Shown one piece after another: positions 8,601 to 15,795 of a stretch of DNA of 44,291 nt; within the stretch, counting starts at the first letter, position 1; each line of letters starts with the position of its first letter. The DNA lies in the NCBI GenBank assembly GCA_027056485.1, contig JALUKQ010000185.1, positions 1 to 44,291 on the forward strand. Direction: 5' to 3'. Origin of the DNA: Campylobacteraceae bacterium. Lineage in GTDB: Bacteria > Campylobacterota > Campylobacteria > Campylobacterales > Sulfurovaceae. The notes under the pieces are model-generated. The model saw only the letters and a program-made list of their open reading frames with translations. It made no database searches and was not told the origin of the DNA. Position numbers and translations under genes: made by a program.

Positions 8601-8989
8601 TCTTTATACTTACCAATATCAACCCATGCAGTTAAACCACATGATGCTTCACAGTTTGAACATGCTGTAGGAACCAACATATATTCAGTTGCTTTAATCC
8701 CATCAGGATTATCTTCACTTTGAACACCATTTCTACCTGTTCCACCACGTTTCCAATCTTGACCATCAAGCTCTTTAAAAGAGTCCCAATCTTCAAGCTT
8801 TGGATAAAATAATAGATTCTCTGGAGTTGAGGTAAATTTTGTCTCATCTGCCATTAAAGGTGTCTCTACAATTGTAGAGAATACACCCTTAGCTACAACA
8901 GCACCTGCTACTGTATATGTTGTCCCTTTTAAAAAACTTCGTCTGCTTTCAAAGAAAGAAGAGTTTTCGTTATTCATTTTCTTAACCAT
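5642..8989 (-). CDS. Tat-exported molybdopterin oxidoreductase, catalytic subunit (Psr/Phs/Ttr-like)
   Basis: A 1115-residue catalytic subunit of a complex iron-sulfur molybdoenzyme. Residues 15-22 are a Tat signal (SRRSFLKG) followed by a hydrophobic stretch, so the folded enzyme is exported. Cys110, Cys113, Cys117 and Cys156 fit the N-terminal [4Fe-4S] motif. Cys252 in HTNICSAGA is at the expected position of the molybdenum ligand, as in polysulfide/thiosulfate reductases and formate dehydrogenases rather than the Ser of DMSO reductase. A C-terminal molybdopterin-dinucleotide-binding domain lies at roughly residues 870-990. The length is well above typical PsrA/PhsA (about 760) and nearer to TtrA- or SoeA-type proteins. 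The start has AAGGAG at ideal spacing. With the FeS and NrfD subunits it should exchange electrons with the quinone pool. The substrate (polysulfide, thiosulfate, tetrathionate, sulfite or other) is undetermined. Confidence 0.85.
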   Translation of the reverse strand: MVKKMNNENSSFFESRRSFLKGTTYTVAGAVVAKGVFSTIVETPLMADETKFTSTPENLLFYPKLEDWDSFKELDGQDWKRGGTGRNGVQSEDNPDGIKATEYMLVPTACSNCEASCGLTAWVDIGKYKETQNPKDLMVKKYMGNPLHAGSRGRNCAKGYAAQSQMYDPDRIPFPLRRAPGSKRGEGKWVRSSWDDAMKEIGTKIHDTLKSGDEFSKKTIMYQVGRPNENGFGPRVPQSLGVDGWNSHTNICSAGAREGTIQWTNDDRNSPDWSNAKLIFLQSSHAADAGHYFQQAAGRIADARKKGAKLVVMDPRLSNSAGMADLWVPCWPGTETALYLYLANRILNEKDINGEDLVNHNFVKNWVNWEQLMTNKEYLALLVEKKYIKAVPQGESYEDFIKMISEMYTPYTLDFVVKECRVEARTVEKLYEMFIDAGARVATYIWRAGPIAHRGGWMIARAGFLPFVLRGAMAGDKGGIGLHHWHVISVNGKGQAATVSGENPPKVDAWSELAWPPEYPLSTYEMSHLLPHMLLDDEWRAKWKKKGLNIADKLAVYVPRMYNPVWINPDGFRWIEAMKREDKIELSFNLSPTWSETNWYCDYILPVGLAGERHDQHSEATQPSRWLSFRQPALRVALEKMGWKPKHPARGTLEAHMAAGLGEVWEEVEFWANLMTDYVDPDGKLGVKKYWASKEDPSRAVSIAEWYQAAFDNLPNLKAAAAANPKYKDTKYPNYEMLRDLGTWLEEDDIYKPQERPLKKEGDSYIAHGHKYKVDEVEKDQFGTLMVDHHGEKKAIGVEIDGEIVDGFHTLSRKLEFFSEWFAEWKWPEYAVPIYPTTKEQRQKMIHLVTQVHHDYMEKGNEFALNTVFRLPYNIHTRSVNSKHLMEISQNHNPVWINTDDAKRLNIKQGNPIKVTITDTLSGLESGYFIAMAVPTEATMPGVLANSHHAGRWKLKNAVEIPGFSHKLGVMGLGAPLYDMTMDGKIGTLKPKQGVDAGMMERRDTWQFKEFNKDLDNIWWDGLSGSWQNAVAPSHPDPIAGNHAWHQKVTIEAAGEEDQIGDIYVNYENNMKVYQEWRDKLTRPLNSSDTLRRPKHMKRTGPAISDIGYSVKITD

Positions 8990-8999
8990 ATGTATCTCC

Positions 9000-9950
9000 T
9001 TAACTTAACGGTATCATTTGTGGAATTTCTAGCCACGTACTCTTTGCAAGGTAAAGACCAATAAATGTCGTTACTGCTGCAAATTTCAACATTGTTCTAT
9101 TTTCAACTTTTAGTGATCCCATTGCTATAAAGAATGGAATAATATATCCAAGAACCATCGCTGCCCAGAACTGAGTATTATACGACCCACCTGAATGAAC
9201 ATATGCCAATGTTGCTTCTACTTCTGCTGCTTTAAATGAGAAAAAATACTCTCCCATATACATAGTGAATGATAATGCAACTGATAGTGCTAATATTAGT
9301 GTTAAATCTCTTCTAGCTTCTGCTGACCATTTTTCTGAAATAAGAATTAATGAAGCAGAACCTACCATAAACGCTGCAAATAACATTTGAACCAACTCTG
9401 CAGGAGCTGCCCACAACTCTCTAGCACTTGCTTCTGCCATAATAATAGCTGTATACATAGTAACTGGTAATGCTAAAAATACAACAAATGGAAAAACTTT
9501 TTCATATAAAGAAGATTTTTCTCTTATTTTTTTAGCAATTCCAAGATGACGACCCAATTCAGGGAACGCATCCAAAACACCTATTGCCAACATTAATGTT
9601 ACCAATCCAGTAAAGAGTGAAGCCATCCAAGCACCAACTGTAATTGCTGAAGTCCAGTGTGGGTGTAAGAAAATGTTTACCATTCTTAACGGTTGATGTA
9701 AATCTACCAATGTAAAAAGTAAAAATACATTTAAAGCAATAAAAGAGATAAGAGGCATCATCCATCTAAGGTTAGGCATATCTTCTTTTTTATGTCTATA
9801 AAGTAAAAAAGCACCTACAAGTATGACACCTGTACCGATACTTTTCGCCCACATATTAAGTGTAATCATCCATCCCCAGATAATCCCAGGAAGTGCAACA
9901 TCAAGAGTAACAACTGCTTTAGTTGCTTCTATAACTGTACCGTGATCCAT
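9000..9950 (-). CDS. NrfD/PsrC-family integral membrane quinone-interacting subunit
   Basis: A 316-residue membrane protein with eight or more hydrophobic segments (for example residues 18-50, 61-82, 99-126, 151-170, 183-203, 213-233, 255-280 and 286-305). NrfD-type proteins anchor molybdoenzyme complexes and pass electrons between the quinone pool and the FeS subunit, with no heme. The first segment PGIIWGWMITLNMWAKSIG is the familiar start of this family. Its ATG overlaps the stop of the FeS-subunit gene by one base (TAATG), and the catalytic-subunit gene starts 10 bases after it ends, so the three structural genes are tightly coupled in the order FeS subunit, membrane anchor, catalytic subunit. 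Confidence 0.87.
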   Translation of the reverse strand: MDHGTVIEATKAVVTLDVALPGIIWGWMITLNMWAKSIGTGVILVGAFLLYRHKKEDMPNLRWMMPLISFIALNVFLLFTLVDLHQPLRMVNIFLHPHWTSAITVGAWMASLFTGLVTLMLAIGVLDAFPELGRHLGIAKKIREKSSLYEKVFPFVVFLALPVTMYTAIIMAEASARELWAAPAELVQMLFAAFMVGSASLILISEKWSAEARRDLTLILALSVALSFTMYMGEYFFSFKAAEVEATLAYVHSGGSYNTQFWAAMVLGYIIPFFIAMGSLKVENRTMLKFAAVTTFIGLYLAKSTWLEIPQMIPLS

Positions 9951-10708
9951 TAGTGTCCTCCTTCTTCATGTGATTCATGAGAATCATCATTGTCCATATC
10001 TATAAAACTTTTATTATCTAAATGTTCATGACCAAAAATTGGTCCCGTAAATCTGTCTAAAATAGAGTGATGAGGATCACCTATTGTATCTAAGTGTGTA
10101 ATGTTATTAAACAATCCATAACCTTCAATTCTCTCATGAGCTAAAGGATTAAGTGTCTGATTTCCACCACCAACATAATAATGTTTAGGATTAGTATGTT
10201 TCTCAGGCTTTCTTACTTGAACATCACCCTGATGCTCCATAATATATCTTGAGATATGTGATTTTTCATCTTCAACATCACCAAAGATATTGGCTTCAAC
10301 AGGACAAGCAACCACACAAGCTGGCATCATACCACTCTCAATTCTGTGAGCACAATAAGTACATTTATCTGCTGTATTTGACTCTGGATCCATATAAATT
10401 GCTCCATAAGGACAAGCCATCATACAACCTGCACAACCAATACATCTTGAAGAATCAATATTTACAATTCCATTATCTAAGTAATGCAATGCAGATACTG
10501 GACAGATTCTCTCACATGGAGCATTCTCACAGTGGTTACATCTTAATGGTGTAAACGAACGTGAGGTATCAGGGAATGTCCCTATATCTATGTATTTTAC
10601 ACGCAAACGCCAAGAACTTAATGGCACTTCATTTTCAACTTTACAGGCAATCTCACACCCTTTACAACCCATGCAAAGGTTAAGATCGACTAAAAAACCT
10701 AATTTCAT
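9950..10708 (-). CDS. Four-cluster ferredoxin subunit of the molybdoenzyme (PsrB/TtrB/NrfC type)
   Basis: A 252-residue electron-transfer subunit carrying four [4Fe-4S] motifs: CMGCKGCEIACK, CNHCENAPCERICP, CIGCAGCMMACPYGA and CTYCAHRIESGMMPACVVACP. There is no signal peptide; it would be exported bound to the Tat-bearing catalytic subunit, as is known for DmsB-type proteins. It relays electrons between the molybdenum subunit and the NrfD membrane protein. The C-terminal 25 residues are an unusual His/Asp/Glu-rich tail (NDDSHESHEEGGH) that could bind metal. It is the first gene of the operon, preceded by a GAGGAAAC ribosome-binding site and the intergenic region at 10709-10995. Confidence 0.9.
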   Translation of the reverse strand: MKLGFLVDLNLCMGCKGCEIACKVENEVPLSSWRLRVKYIDIGTFPDTSRSFTPLRCNHCENAPCERICPVSALHYLDNGIVNIDSSRCIGCAGCMMACPYGAIYMDPESNTADKCTYCAHRIESGMMPACVVACPVEANIFGDVEDEKSHISRYIMEHQGDVQVRKPEKHTNPKHYYVGGGNQTLNPLAHERIEGYGLFNNITHLDTIGDPHHSILDRFTGPIFGHEHLDNKSFIDMDNDDSHESHEEGGH

Positions 10709-10995
10709 GTTTCCTCCTCATTTTTATAATTATCATAAGTTATGGTTATTTTAATTAATAACCTAATTTATTAGAATAATAGTCTATAGAGTTTTTGGTT
10801 AATAGTTAATGATAATGCTAATAAATTCACATTTATAGTCTTTATGCATTAAGAGTGTGAAGTTTCTTCTAGTCATGATTAGGGAAAATTTATTCTTTAA
10901 TTAGTTTTATTGATGATTTAAATCGGATAACTTTACTCTTAAATATAAAAAACTGGTTATAATACTTAAAAATTTAACCAATTAAAGGATTATAT
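10709..10995. promoter_or_regulatory. Divergent promoter region with a 20-bp palindrome
   Basis: The largest gene-free stretch in the window (287 bases), lying between the molybdoenzyme operon (minus) and the thioredoxin-like/protease pair (plus). A perfect inverted repeat GGTTATT-TTAATT-AATAACC at 10744-10763 sits 36-55 bases upstream of the first molybdoenzyme gene and is a candidate operator. For the plus-strand genes a TATAAT at 10958-10963 is placed 32 bases before the start codon and is followed by AAAGGAT. Nothing resembling an RNA gene was seen. Confidence 0.4.
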
Positions 10996-11523
10996 ATGAT
11001 TAAAAAAATCATTTTAGGTGTTTTAGCCCTCATTATTATTGCAGGAGGTGCTCTTTTTATTATTAATGGTAAAGATAACTATGATGCAAGTAAATACTTA
11101 GCTACAGCAACCAAGGGTATAGAGATTGATTCTAAAATAGACTTTACCCTTCCAGACCAATTTGACAAAGCTCACTCATTATCAACTGATACTAAAAAAG
11201 TTGTCTTTGTTTTTGCAAAAGCAACAGGACATACAGTAAAAGCCTTTTTAAAAACACAAGATAAAAATTATTTATCAAAACGAAATGCTATCTTTGTAGC
11301 AGATATCAGCCCAATGCCAACCGTAATTAGAAATACATTCGCCCTTCCTGATTTAAAAAAGAGTGACTATTCTGTTCTACTTATTTATGATAAAGAGATT
11401 GCAAAAACATTTAAAAATGAAGCCCAAGCAGATAAAATTGCTATAGTAACACTTAATAATAAAATAGTTGAAGCTGTGAAATACATCACAACTGAGGCAG
11501 AGCTCAAAGCAGAACTTAACTAG
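10996..11523 (+). CDS. Membrane-anchored thioredoxin-fold-like protein of unknown function
   Basis: A 175-residue protein with a hydrophobic N-terminal anchor (residues 5-23) and a periplasmic domain. The order of strands and helices (IDFTLPDQFDKAHSL, VVFVFAKATGHTVKAFL, AIFVADISPMPTVIRN, SVLLIYDKEIAKTF, IAIVTLNN) looks like a thioredoxin/YtfJ-type fold, but there is no CxxC motif and no cysteine at all in the mature domain, so disulfide chemistry is unlikely. It is followed after 8 bases by a hydrogenase maturation protease gene, suggesting a two-gene transcript. The function is unknown and I do not assign a family name. Confidence 0.6.
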   Translation: MIKKIILGVLALIIIAGGALFIINGKDNYDASKYLATATKGIEIDSKIDFTLPDQFDKAHSLSTDTKKVVFVFAKATGHTVKAFLKTQDKNYLSKRNAIFVADISPMPTVIRNTFALPDLKKSDYSVLLIYDKEIAKTFKNEAQADKIAIVTLNNKIVEAVKYITTEAELKAELN

Positions 11524-11531
11524 GTATTAAA

Positions 11532-12050
11532 ATGGTCATTTTAGGAATAGGAAACATTCTACAAAAAGATGATGGATTAGGAGTCTATGCCTCTACCTAT
11601 ATAAAAGAGAACTATACCTTTAATAAAGAGATAACCATTATTAATGGTGGCGTTGAGGGTATTAACCTCTTCTCCATTTTCGAAGAGAATGAAAATATTT
11701 TAATTTTAGATGCTATCCAACTCAACGATGACCCAGCCTCTATCTATCTCATCCCATCTACCGAACTTTCTGGTCATGGTCTTAACTCTGGAGGAGCTCA
11801 TGAGATTGGGGTTATTCAATGTTTAGATATGCTAGAGCTTCAAGGAAAAGAGCTTCCCAAAGCTACAGTATTAGGTATTATTCCTCATCATGTAACGTTT
11901 GAGATTGATTTAACACAAACCATTAAAGAGGCATTCGATGGATACGTAAAAGTGGCTTTGAATTTTTTAGAAAAAGAGGGATTTAACGCAATATTAAAAG
12001 AAGAAATCATCTCTCTTGAGGAGATAATTAAAGATGTTAAAAAACTATAG
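11532..12050 (+). CDS. [NiFe]-hydrogenase maturation endopeptidase, canonical HyaD/HybD/HycI type
   Basis: A 172-residue protease that removes the C-terminal tail of a [NiFe]-hydrogenase large subunit after nickel insertion. The GIGNIL motif is followed by DDGLG; the three residues known in the family to contact nickel are all present: Asp14 (Asp/Glu position), Asp60 in LILDAIQ and His90 in GGAHEIGV. It is the only protease homologue in the window with all three, unlike HydD (24886-25440). It is on the opposite strand to the hyp operon and converges with the DUF695/RraB gene, 9 bases apart. It most likely processes HydB, whose C-terminus has a cleavable extension; the group-2-type large subunit here has none. 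Confidence 0.88.
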   Translation: MVILGIGNILQKDDGLGVYASTYIKENYTFNKEITIINGGVEGINLFSIFEENENILILDAIQLNDDPASIYLIPSTELSGHGLNSGGAHEIGVIQCLDMLELQGKELPKATVLGIIPHHVTFEIDLTQTIKEAFDGYVKVALNFLEKEGFNAILKEEIISLEEIIKDVKKL

Positions 12051-12059
12051 AATAAAATT

Positions 12060-12806
12060 TTACGATTTTACCACCGAAGTCTCCCAACCATCATAAGAAG
12101 CCCCATAAGCTTCAATCATGTCTATAAGAGAGAGTGTTAACTCATCTATGTCAGTATAAAAAGGTTTATCTATACGATAGAAGCTAATACCATTTAACCC
12201 CTCTTTGCTTATGTCCGATTGTATTTTAAAACCATCCTCTTTAAGTTTACTTGTCACTTCCTCTTTTTTACTCTCATCACTAAAGTATGCCTTATGCTCA
12301 ATAGCACGAGCAAGGTGTAAGTTGTCCTCTTTTAATTTAAGAGCATCACACGCTTTATGATTTTGAATAATCTGCCACTCTTTTGCATTTGGATAGAGTA
12401 GATTTTTATAGTAGTTCCACTCATTGTCATCTTGGTATGCCGTGGTCATCTCATAAGTAGCATGTTCATCAAGAGCAAAATCCAAGAAATCTTGCCAATT
12501 GTAGGTAAATTGAAGATAATATAAAAAAGTAACATACCCATCAGAAAAAATTCTTCCAACATACTTACCAATACGAAATTTAATCAATGAAGCCTCTAAT
12601 TTATCCTCTAATAAGCTAATCTCTGGCTCTTCATTTGGACTTATTAACCCTTTTTCATTTGGCTCTTTGAGCTTTACTTTTACGAAAGCTATCTGAGGAT
12701 AGATGTACTTAAACTTCTCCACATCCATTGAAATCCCTGCATTAAACAGAATTGAAGCAGGGTTCCCCTCTAAATTTTTCATATATAGTTCCCAATACTC
12801 TTGCAT
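12060..12806 (-). CDS. DUF695 and RraB-like two-domain protein
   Basis: A 248-residue cytoplasmic protein. Residues 1-135 match the DUF695 pattern (PASILFNAGIS, then IAFVKVKLKEPNEKGL, then a Glu-rich EPEISLLEDKLEASL segment). Residues 145-248 resemble RraB, a regulator of RNase E in E. coli, with DALKLKEDNL, HKAYF, KLKEDGFKI and a C-terminal SYDGWET. The combined architecture is known as a DUF695 protein. It is the last gene of the hyp operon; its start overlaps the hypA stop by one base (TAATG), so it is translated with hypA. Why an RraB-like protein is coupled to hydrogenase maturation is not evident. Campylobacterota generally lack RNase E, so inhibition of that enzyme is unlikely to be its job. 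Confidence 0.75.
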   Translation of the reverse strand: MQEYWELYMKNLEGNPASILFNAGISMDVEKFKYIYPQIAFVKVKLKEPNEKGLISPNEEPEISLLEDKLEASLIKFRIGKYVGRIFSDGYVTFLYYLQFTYNWQDFLDFALDEHATYEMTTAYQDDNEWNYYKNLLYPNAKEWQIIQNHKACDALKLKEDNLHLARAIEHKAYFSDESKKEEVTSKLKEDGFKIQSDISKEGLNGISFYRIDKPFYTDIDELTLSLIDMIEAYGASYDGWETSVVKS

Positions 12807-13147
12807 TAATTCATCTCCAAACTCATCAAATACATATCCTCACCATCAAGCACCTTTACACGCAGACTCTCACACTTTGTACAAAAGTAACGTACCTCGT
12901 CTACTTCAAAAACATTGCCACACTCTTTACATTCAAGTTTGAGTTTTTGTTTGTTTAATATAAGCTCTGCTCCATCACACATTGTACCCTCTTTAAAGGT
13001 ATCAAAAGCTATTTGAAGCAAATGTATCTCAATACCTGAGAGTACCCCAATTTTACAGATAACTTTGGTTACTTTTGTTGCTCCATTTTGCTTGGCATGT
13101 TCTTCACATTGATTTAAGAGAGCTTGTACTACGCTATATTCATGCAT
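12806..13147 (-). CDS. hypA: Hydrogenase nickel-insertion protein HypA
   Basis: A 113-residue metallochaperone that delivers nickel, together with HypB, to the hydrogenase large subunit. The N-terminal MHE provides the nickel site (His2), and the zinc site is the CxxC pair Cys73/Cys76 and Cys89/Cys92. Length and motifs are standard. It lies 24 bases after hypX in the same direction. A palindrome TGAATACCTATTCA (13150-13163) begins 3 bases upstream of its start codon and covers the ribosome-binding region, so it may be separately regulated by the same TetR protein proposed for the other hydrogenase genes. Confidence 0.95.
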   Translation of the reverse strand: MHEYSVVQALLNQCEEHAKQNGATKVTKVICKIGVLSGIEIHLLQIAFDTFKEGTMCDGAELILNKQKLKLECKECGNVFEVDEVRYFCTKCESLRVKVLDGEDMYLMSLEMN

Positions 13148-13149
13148 GG

Positions 13150-13163
13150 TGAATACCTATTCA
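13150..13163. promoter_or_regulatory. Putative TetR operator overlapping the hypA ribosome-binding region
   Basis: The sequence TGAATACCTATTCA is a perfect inverted repeat with the same TGAAT-N4-ATTCA design as two sites before hydA. It occupies the hypX-hypA gap and covers the likely ribosome-binding site. Being internal to an operon, it could be a roadblock site or a coincidence. Confidence 0.4.
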
Positions 13164-13171
13164 TTTTTACT

Positions 13172-14800
13172 TTAATTGTACTGTTTAAATCTTTCAGGTG
13201 TCTTAGTCGGACAGACTTTCCAAACAAACTCACGCCTTAACTTATGAAATAGACTATCCTCTTCCCAAAACTCAGGGTACATCACCTCTATCTCCCTCTC
13301 TTTACACAACTCTATCTCTTCTCTATGCTCCTCTAAATAGTCTTGCTTCTCCCATACGAAATCATCATCAAAGGTATTTTTAGCAAAACTATGTAACTTC
13401 TCATAATACTCTTGAGTTTCAAAAAGTTCATCGACCATACCAAGATCTTTTGCAGAATTAGCCGAAATAGGTAAACACTCATCTAAAAGTGTTTGGCTCA
13501 TCTCTTTCCCTACTCTTTTGGGCAATGTGTATGTATGATACTCACTTCCTGTAAGCCCTAAAGTTTTGTAGTGGGGGTTAAGCACTACACCCTCTTTTGC
13601 TACTACATAGTCACATGCTAAACCTAAAAATACCCCTCCTGCTCCTGCATTTCTAGCAAAAGAGGCGATGGTTATTATCTCATCTGCAAAGATAATGGAG
13701 CGAATTAAATCGTTCATCGCATTAATATTTGCCCAACCATCTTCACCCTGTTTTTGGCTATCTTCTAAGATATTGAGATGAATTCCATTAGAAAAGAAAT
13801 CCATACCTCCCACCAAAACCAACACCTCACACTTCTCTTTGAGATACTCAACAGCATATTTTAAACGTATGCATTGAGCTGTACTCATCGCTCCATTGTG
13901 AAAGTTAAAACAGAGATAGGCAACATTGTCTCTAAACTCCACAGAGGTTTCATAAAAGGTTTTATAGCTCTTGTCAAACAATAGAGGTAATCTATGCTCT
14001 TTTACCCCTTTAAGTCGCTCTTTTAACACATAAGTAGCAGGAAGTTTAAACTTTCCCACCTCTTTAAGATGGCTTATCCAAACAGCCCCATCTACAGTAC
14101 CCAAACAGATAGCCCCATCACGTTTAGCCAATATCTCTTTAGGCTCTCCTCGTAACCTCTCCTCTTCCCACACTCCAAAGAGATAGCACTTTAGCCCTAA
14201 AATCTCATCTAACACTCCTGGTAGGGAGTCTGATAGATAGACTTTTTCTATAATGGTTTGAGTCGTATCTTTTTGCCAATCTATCGCTCTTTTTTCTTGG
14301 GTAAAGGGTTCATGTATAGGGTTTAAAATCTGTGGAATAGCTCTGTTATTCTCTATATTTTCAAAAAGCTCATCTAAAAGTTTAAGCGAAGCAGAGACCA
14401 CCTCTTGACGATAGAGTGAAGCTTTATAGGTTTTGCGTACTTCAAAAGAGCTCTGGGCATAAATATCCCCACCATCATACTCTCCATTAGCCTTTAAAAC
14501 TACCATACCCCACCGTTTTGTTGGCTCTTGAAGTGCATACTCCAAACTGTACGCCCCTCTATCACCTCTTGGAGCAGGATGAAAGATATAGGTTGGGTAG
14601 TTTTCATAGATAGAAGCAGGTAGATAGCTCTTTAAAAAAGGGCATAAGATAAGTGTAGGATTAAAGGCTTCTATCTCTTGAAGCATCTGTTGTTCATTGA
14701 TAGCAAAGCAGACAGAGACAGTATGATTTAAATATTTTAGTTTGGTGTAGATGGCTTGAGTTTGGGAGTTGAAGGAGGTTACTAAAAGGAGGGTTTTCAT
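13172..14800 (-). CDS. hypX: HypX: CO-forming hydrogenase maturation factor
   Basis: A 542-residue two-domain protein from ATG at 14800; a TTG nine bases upstream is possible but lies only one base from the AGGA motif. Residues 1 to about 260 are a formyltransferase-like domain that in characterised HypX binds formyl-tetrahydrofolate; the conserved segment is HPAPRGDRGAYSLEYAL. Residues 270-510 are a crotonase (enoyl-CoA hydratase/isomerase) domain with FHNGAMST and ASFARNAGAGGVFLGLACD. The C-terminal block MYPEFW is typical. HypX is known to convert the formyl group to CO for the active-site iron, which allows assembly of [NiFe] hydrogenase in the presence of oxygen. It begins 2 bases after hypE ends, inside the hyp operon. 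Confidence 0.9.
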   Translation of the reverse strand: MKTLLLVTSFNSQTQAIYTKLKYLNHTVSVCFAINEQQMLQEIEAFNPTLILCPFLKSYLPASIYENYPTYIFHPAPRGDRGAYSLEYALQEPTKRWGMVVLKANGEYDGGDIYAQSSFEVRKTYKASLYRQEVVSASLKLLDELFENIENNRAIPQILNPIHEPFTQEKRAIDWQKDTTQTIIEKVYLSDSLPGVLDEILGLKCYLFGVWEEERLRGEPKEILAKRDGAICLGTVDGAVWISHLKEVGKFKLPATYVLKERLKGVKEHRLPLLFDKSYKTFYETSVEFRDNVAYLCFNFHNGAMSTAQCIRLKYAVEYLKEKCEVLVLVGGMDFFSNGIHLNILEDSQKQGEDGWANINAMNDLIRSIIFADEIITIASFARNAGAGGVFLGLACDYVVAKEGVVLNPHYKTLGLTGSEYHTYTLPKRVGKEMSQTLLDECLPISANSAKDLGMVDELFETQEYYEKLHSFAKNTFDDDFVWEKQDYLEEHREEIELCKEREIEVMYPEFWEEDSLFHKLRREFVWKVCPTKTPERFKQYN

Positions 14801-14802
14801 AT

Positions 14803-15795
14803 TTAACAAATCCTAGGCAACAACTCCCCAGTAGGTAAGTCTAAAAACCTCTTAGTCCCCCAAGAACTCTTTAAAATCACTCTACCCTCATACTCCTTAC
14901 TTACCGTTGCAATCACAGCTGAACTCTTATGAGTGCGTTGTAGTACCTCTAAAGCTCTTGCTTCATCTTCCTTTGCTACAGCTAAAAGATACGTTCCCTC
15001 ATTTGCAAGGTCAACAGCTTCAAAACCCAACATCTCACAAATACCTCGAACCTCCTCTTGCACAGGAATAGCCTCTTCTTCTACTTCAACACAGAGATTA
15101 GAGGCTTTTGCCCACTCATTGAGAACGGCACTTACTCCACCTCTTGTGGCATCACGCAAAGCGACTATGTCTATCTTGGCATCTATAAGAGCTTGGATTT
15201 GTGGGTACAAAGAGGCACAATCAGTCTCAAGATTGCTCTCTAGCTCTATCCCCTCTCGTGCAGAGAAGATGGTTGCTCCATGACTTCCAATGTCACGACT
15301 TACTAAAATGCTCATGCCCTCTTTTAGAGCCGAAGCAGAAATTCCACTCTGTTTGACCTCTCCTATGCCTGTGGTATTGATAAAGAGCTTATCAACTGCA
15401 CCTTTTGGTACAACTTTGGTATCGCCACTTACAACCACTGCTCCGTTTATCTCTAGCTCTTGTTTCATAGAGCGAACAATTTTCTCTAGCTCTCGTGTAG
15501 AGAATCCCTCTTCAATAATGACCGAACAGGTTAAGTACTTGGGTTTTGCTCCCATCATAGCAAGGTCATTACACGTACCACAAACAGCAAGTTTACCAAT
15601 ATCTCCACCATTAAAAAAGAGAGGGCTTACAGTAAAGCTATCGGTACTCATAACCAATTTTTCATCTTCTATAAGGGCTGAATCTTCACTCTTTTCTAAG
15701 ATGTCGTTTTTGAAGTGTTTGTAGAAAATCTTTGTAATAAGTTCGTTGTTTTCTTCGCCACCGTTTCCGTGGGCCAAAGTTATTGTTTTTGTCAT
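14803..15795 (-). CDS. hypE: Hydrogenase maturation protein HypE (carbamoyl dehydratase)
   Basis: A 330-residue PurM-like enzyme that receives a carbamoyl group from HypF on its C-terminal cysteine and dehydrates it to thiocyanate, the source of active-site cyanide. The essential C-terminus PRIC is intact. The ATP-binding region includes AHGNGGEENNELI near the start and the segment VMSTDSFTVSPLFFNGGDIG. It overlaps hypD by 4 bases (ATGA), so translation is coupled. Length and motif content are normal for the family. Confidence 0.96.
   Translation of the reverse strand: MTKTITLAHGNGGEENNELITKIFYKHFKNDILEKSEDSALIEDEKLVMSTDSFTVSPLFFNGGDIGKLAVCGTCNDLAMMGAKPKYLTCSVIIEEGFSTRELEKIVRSMKQELEINGAVVVSGDTKVVPKGAVDKLFINTTGIGEVKQSGISASALKEGMSILVSRDIGSHGATIFSAREGIELESNLETDCASLYPQIQALIDAKIDIVALRDATRGGVSAVLNEWAKASNLCVEVEEEAIPVQEEVRGICEMLGFEAVDLANEGTYLLAVAKEDEARALEVLQRTHKSSAVIATVSKEYEGRVILKSSWGTKRFLDLPTGELLPRIC

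Noticed and set aside
14801-14809. TTG start nine bases upstream for hypX
   Set aside because: It lies one base from the AGGA motif, too close for initiation; ATG at 14800 has acceptable spacing and matches the family start.
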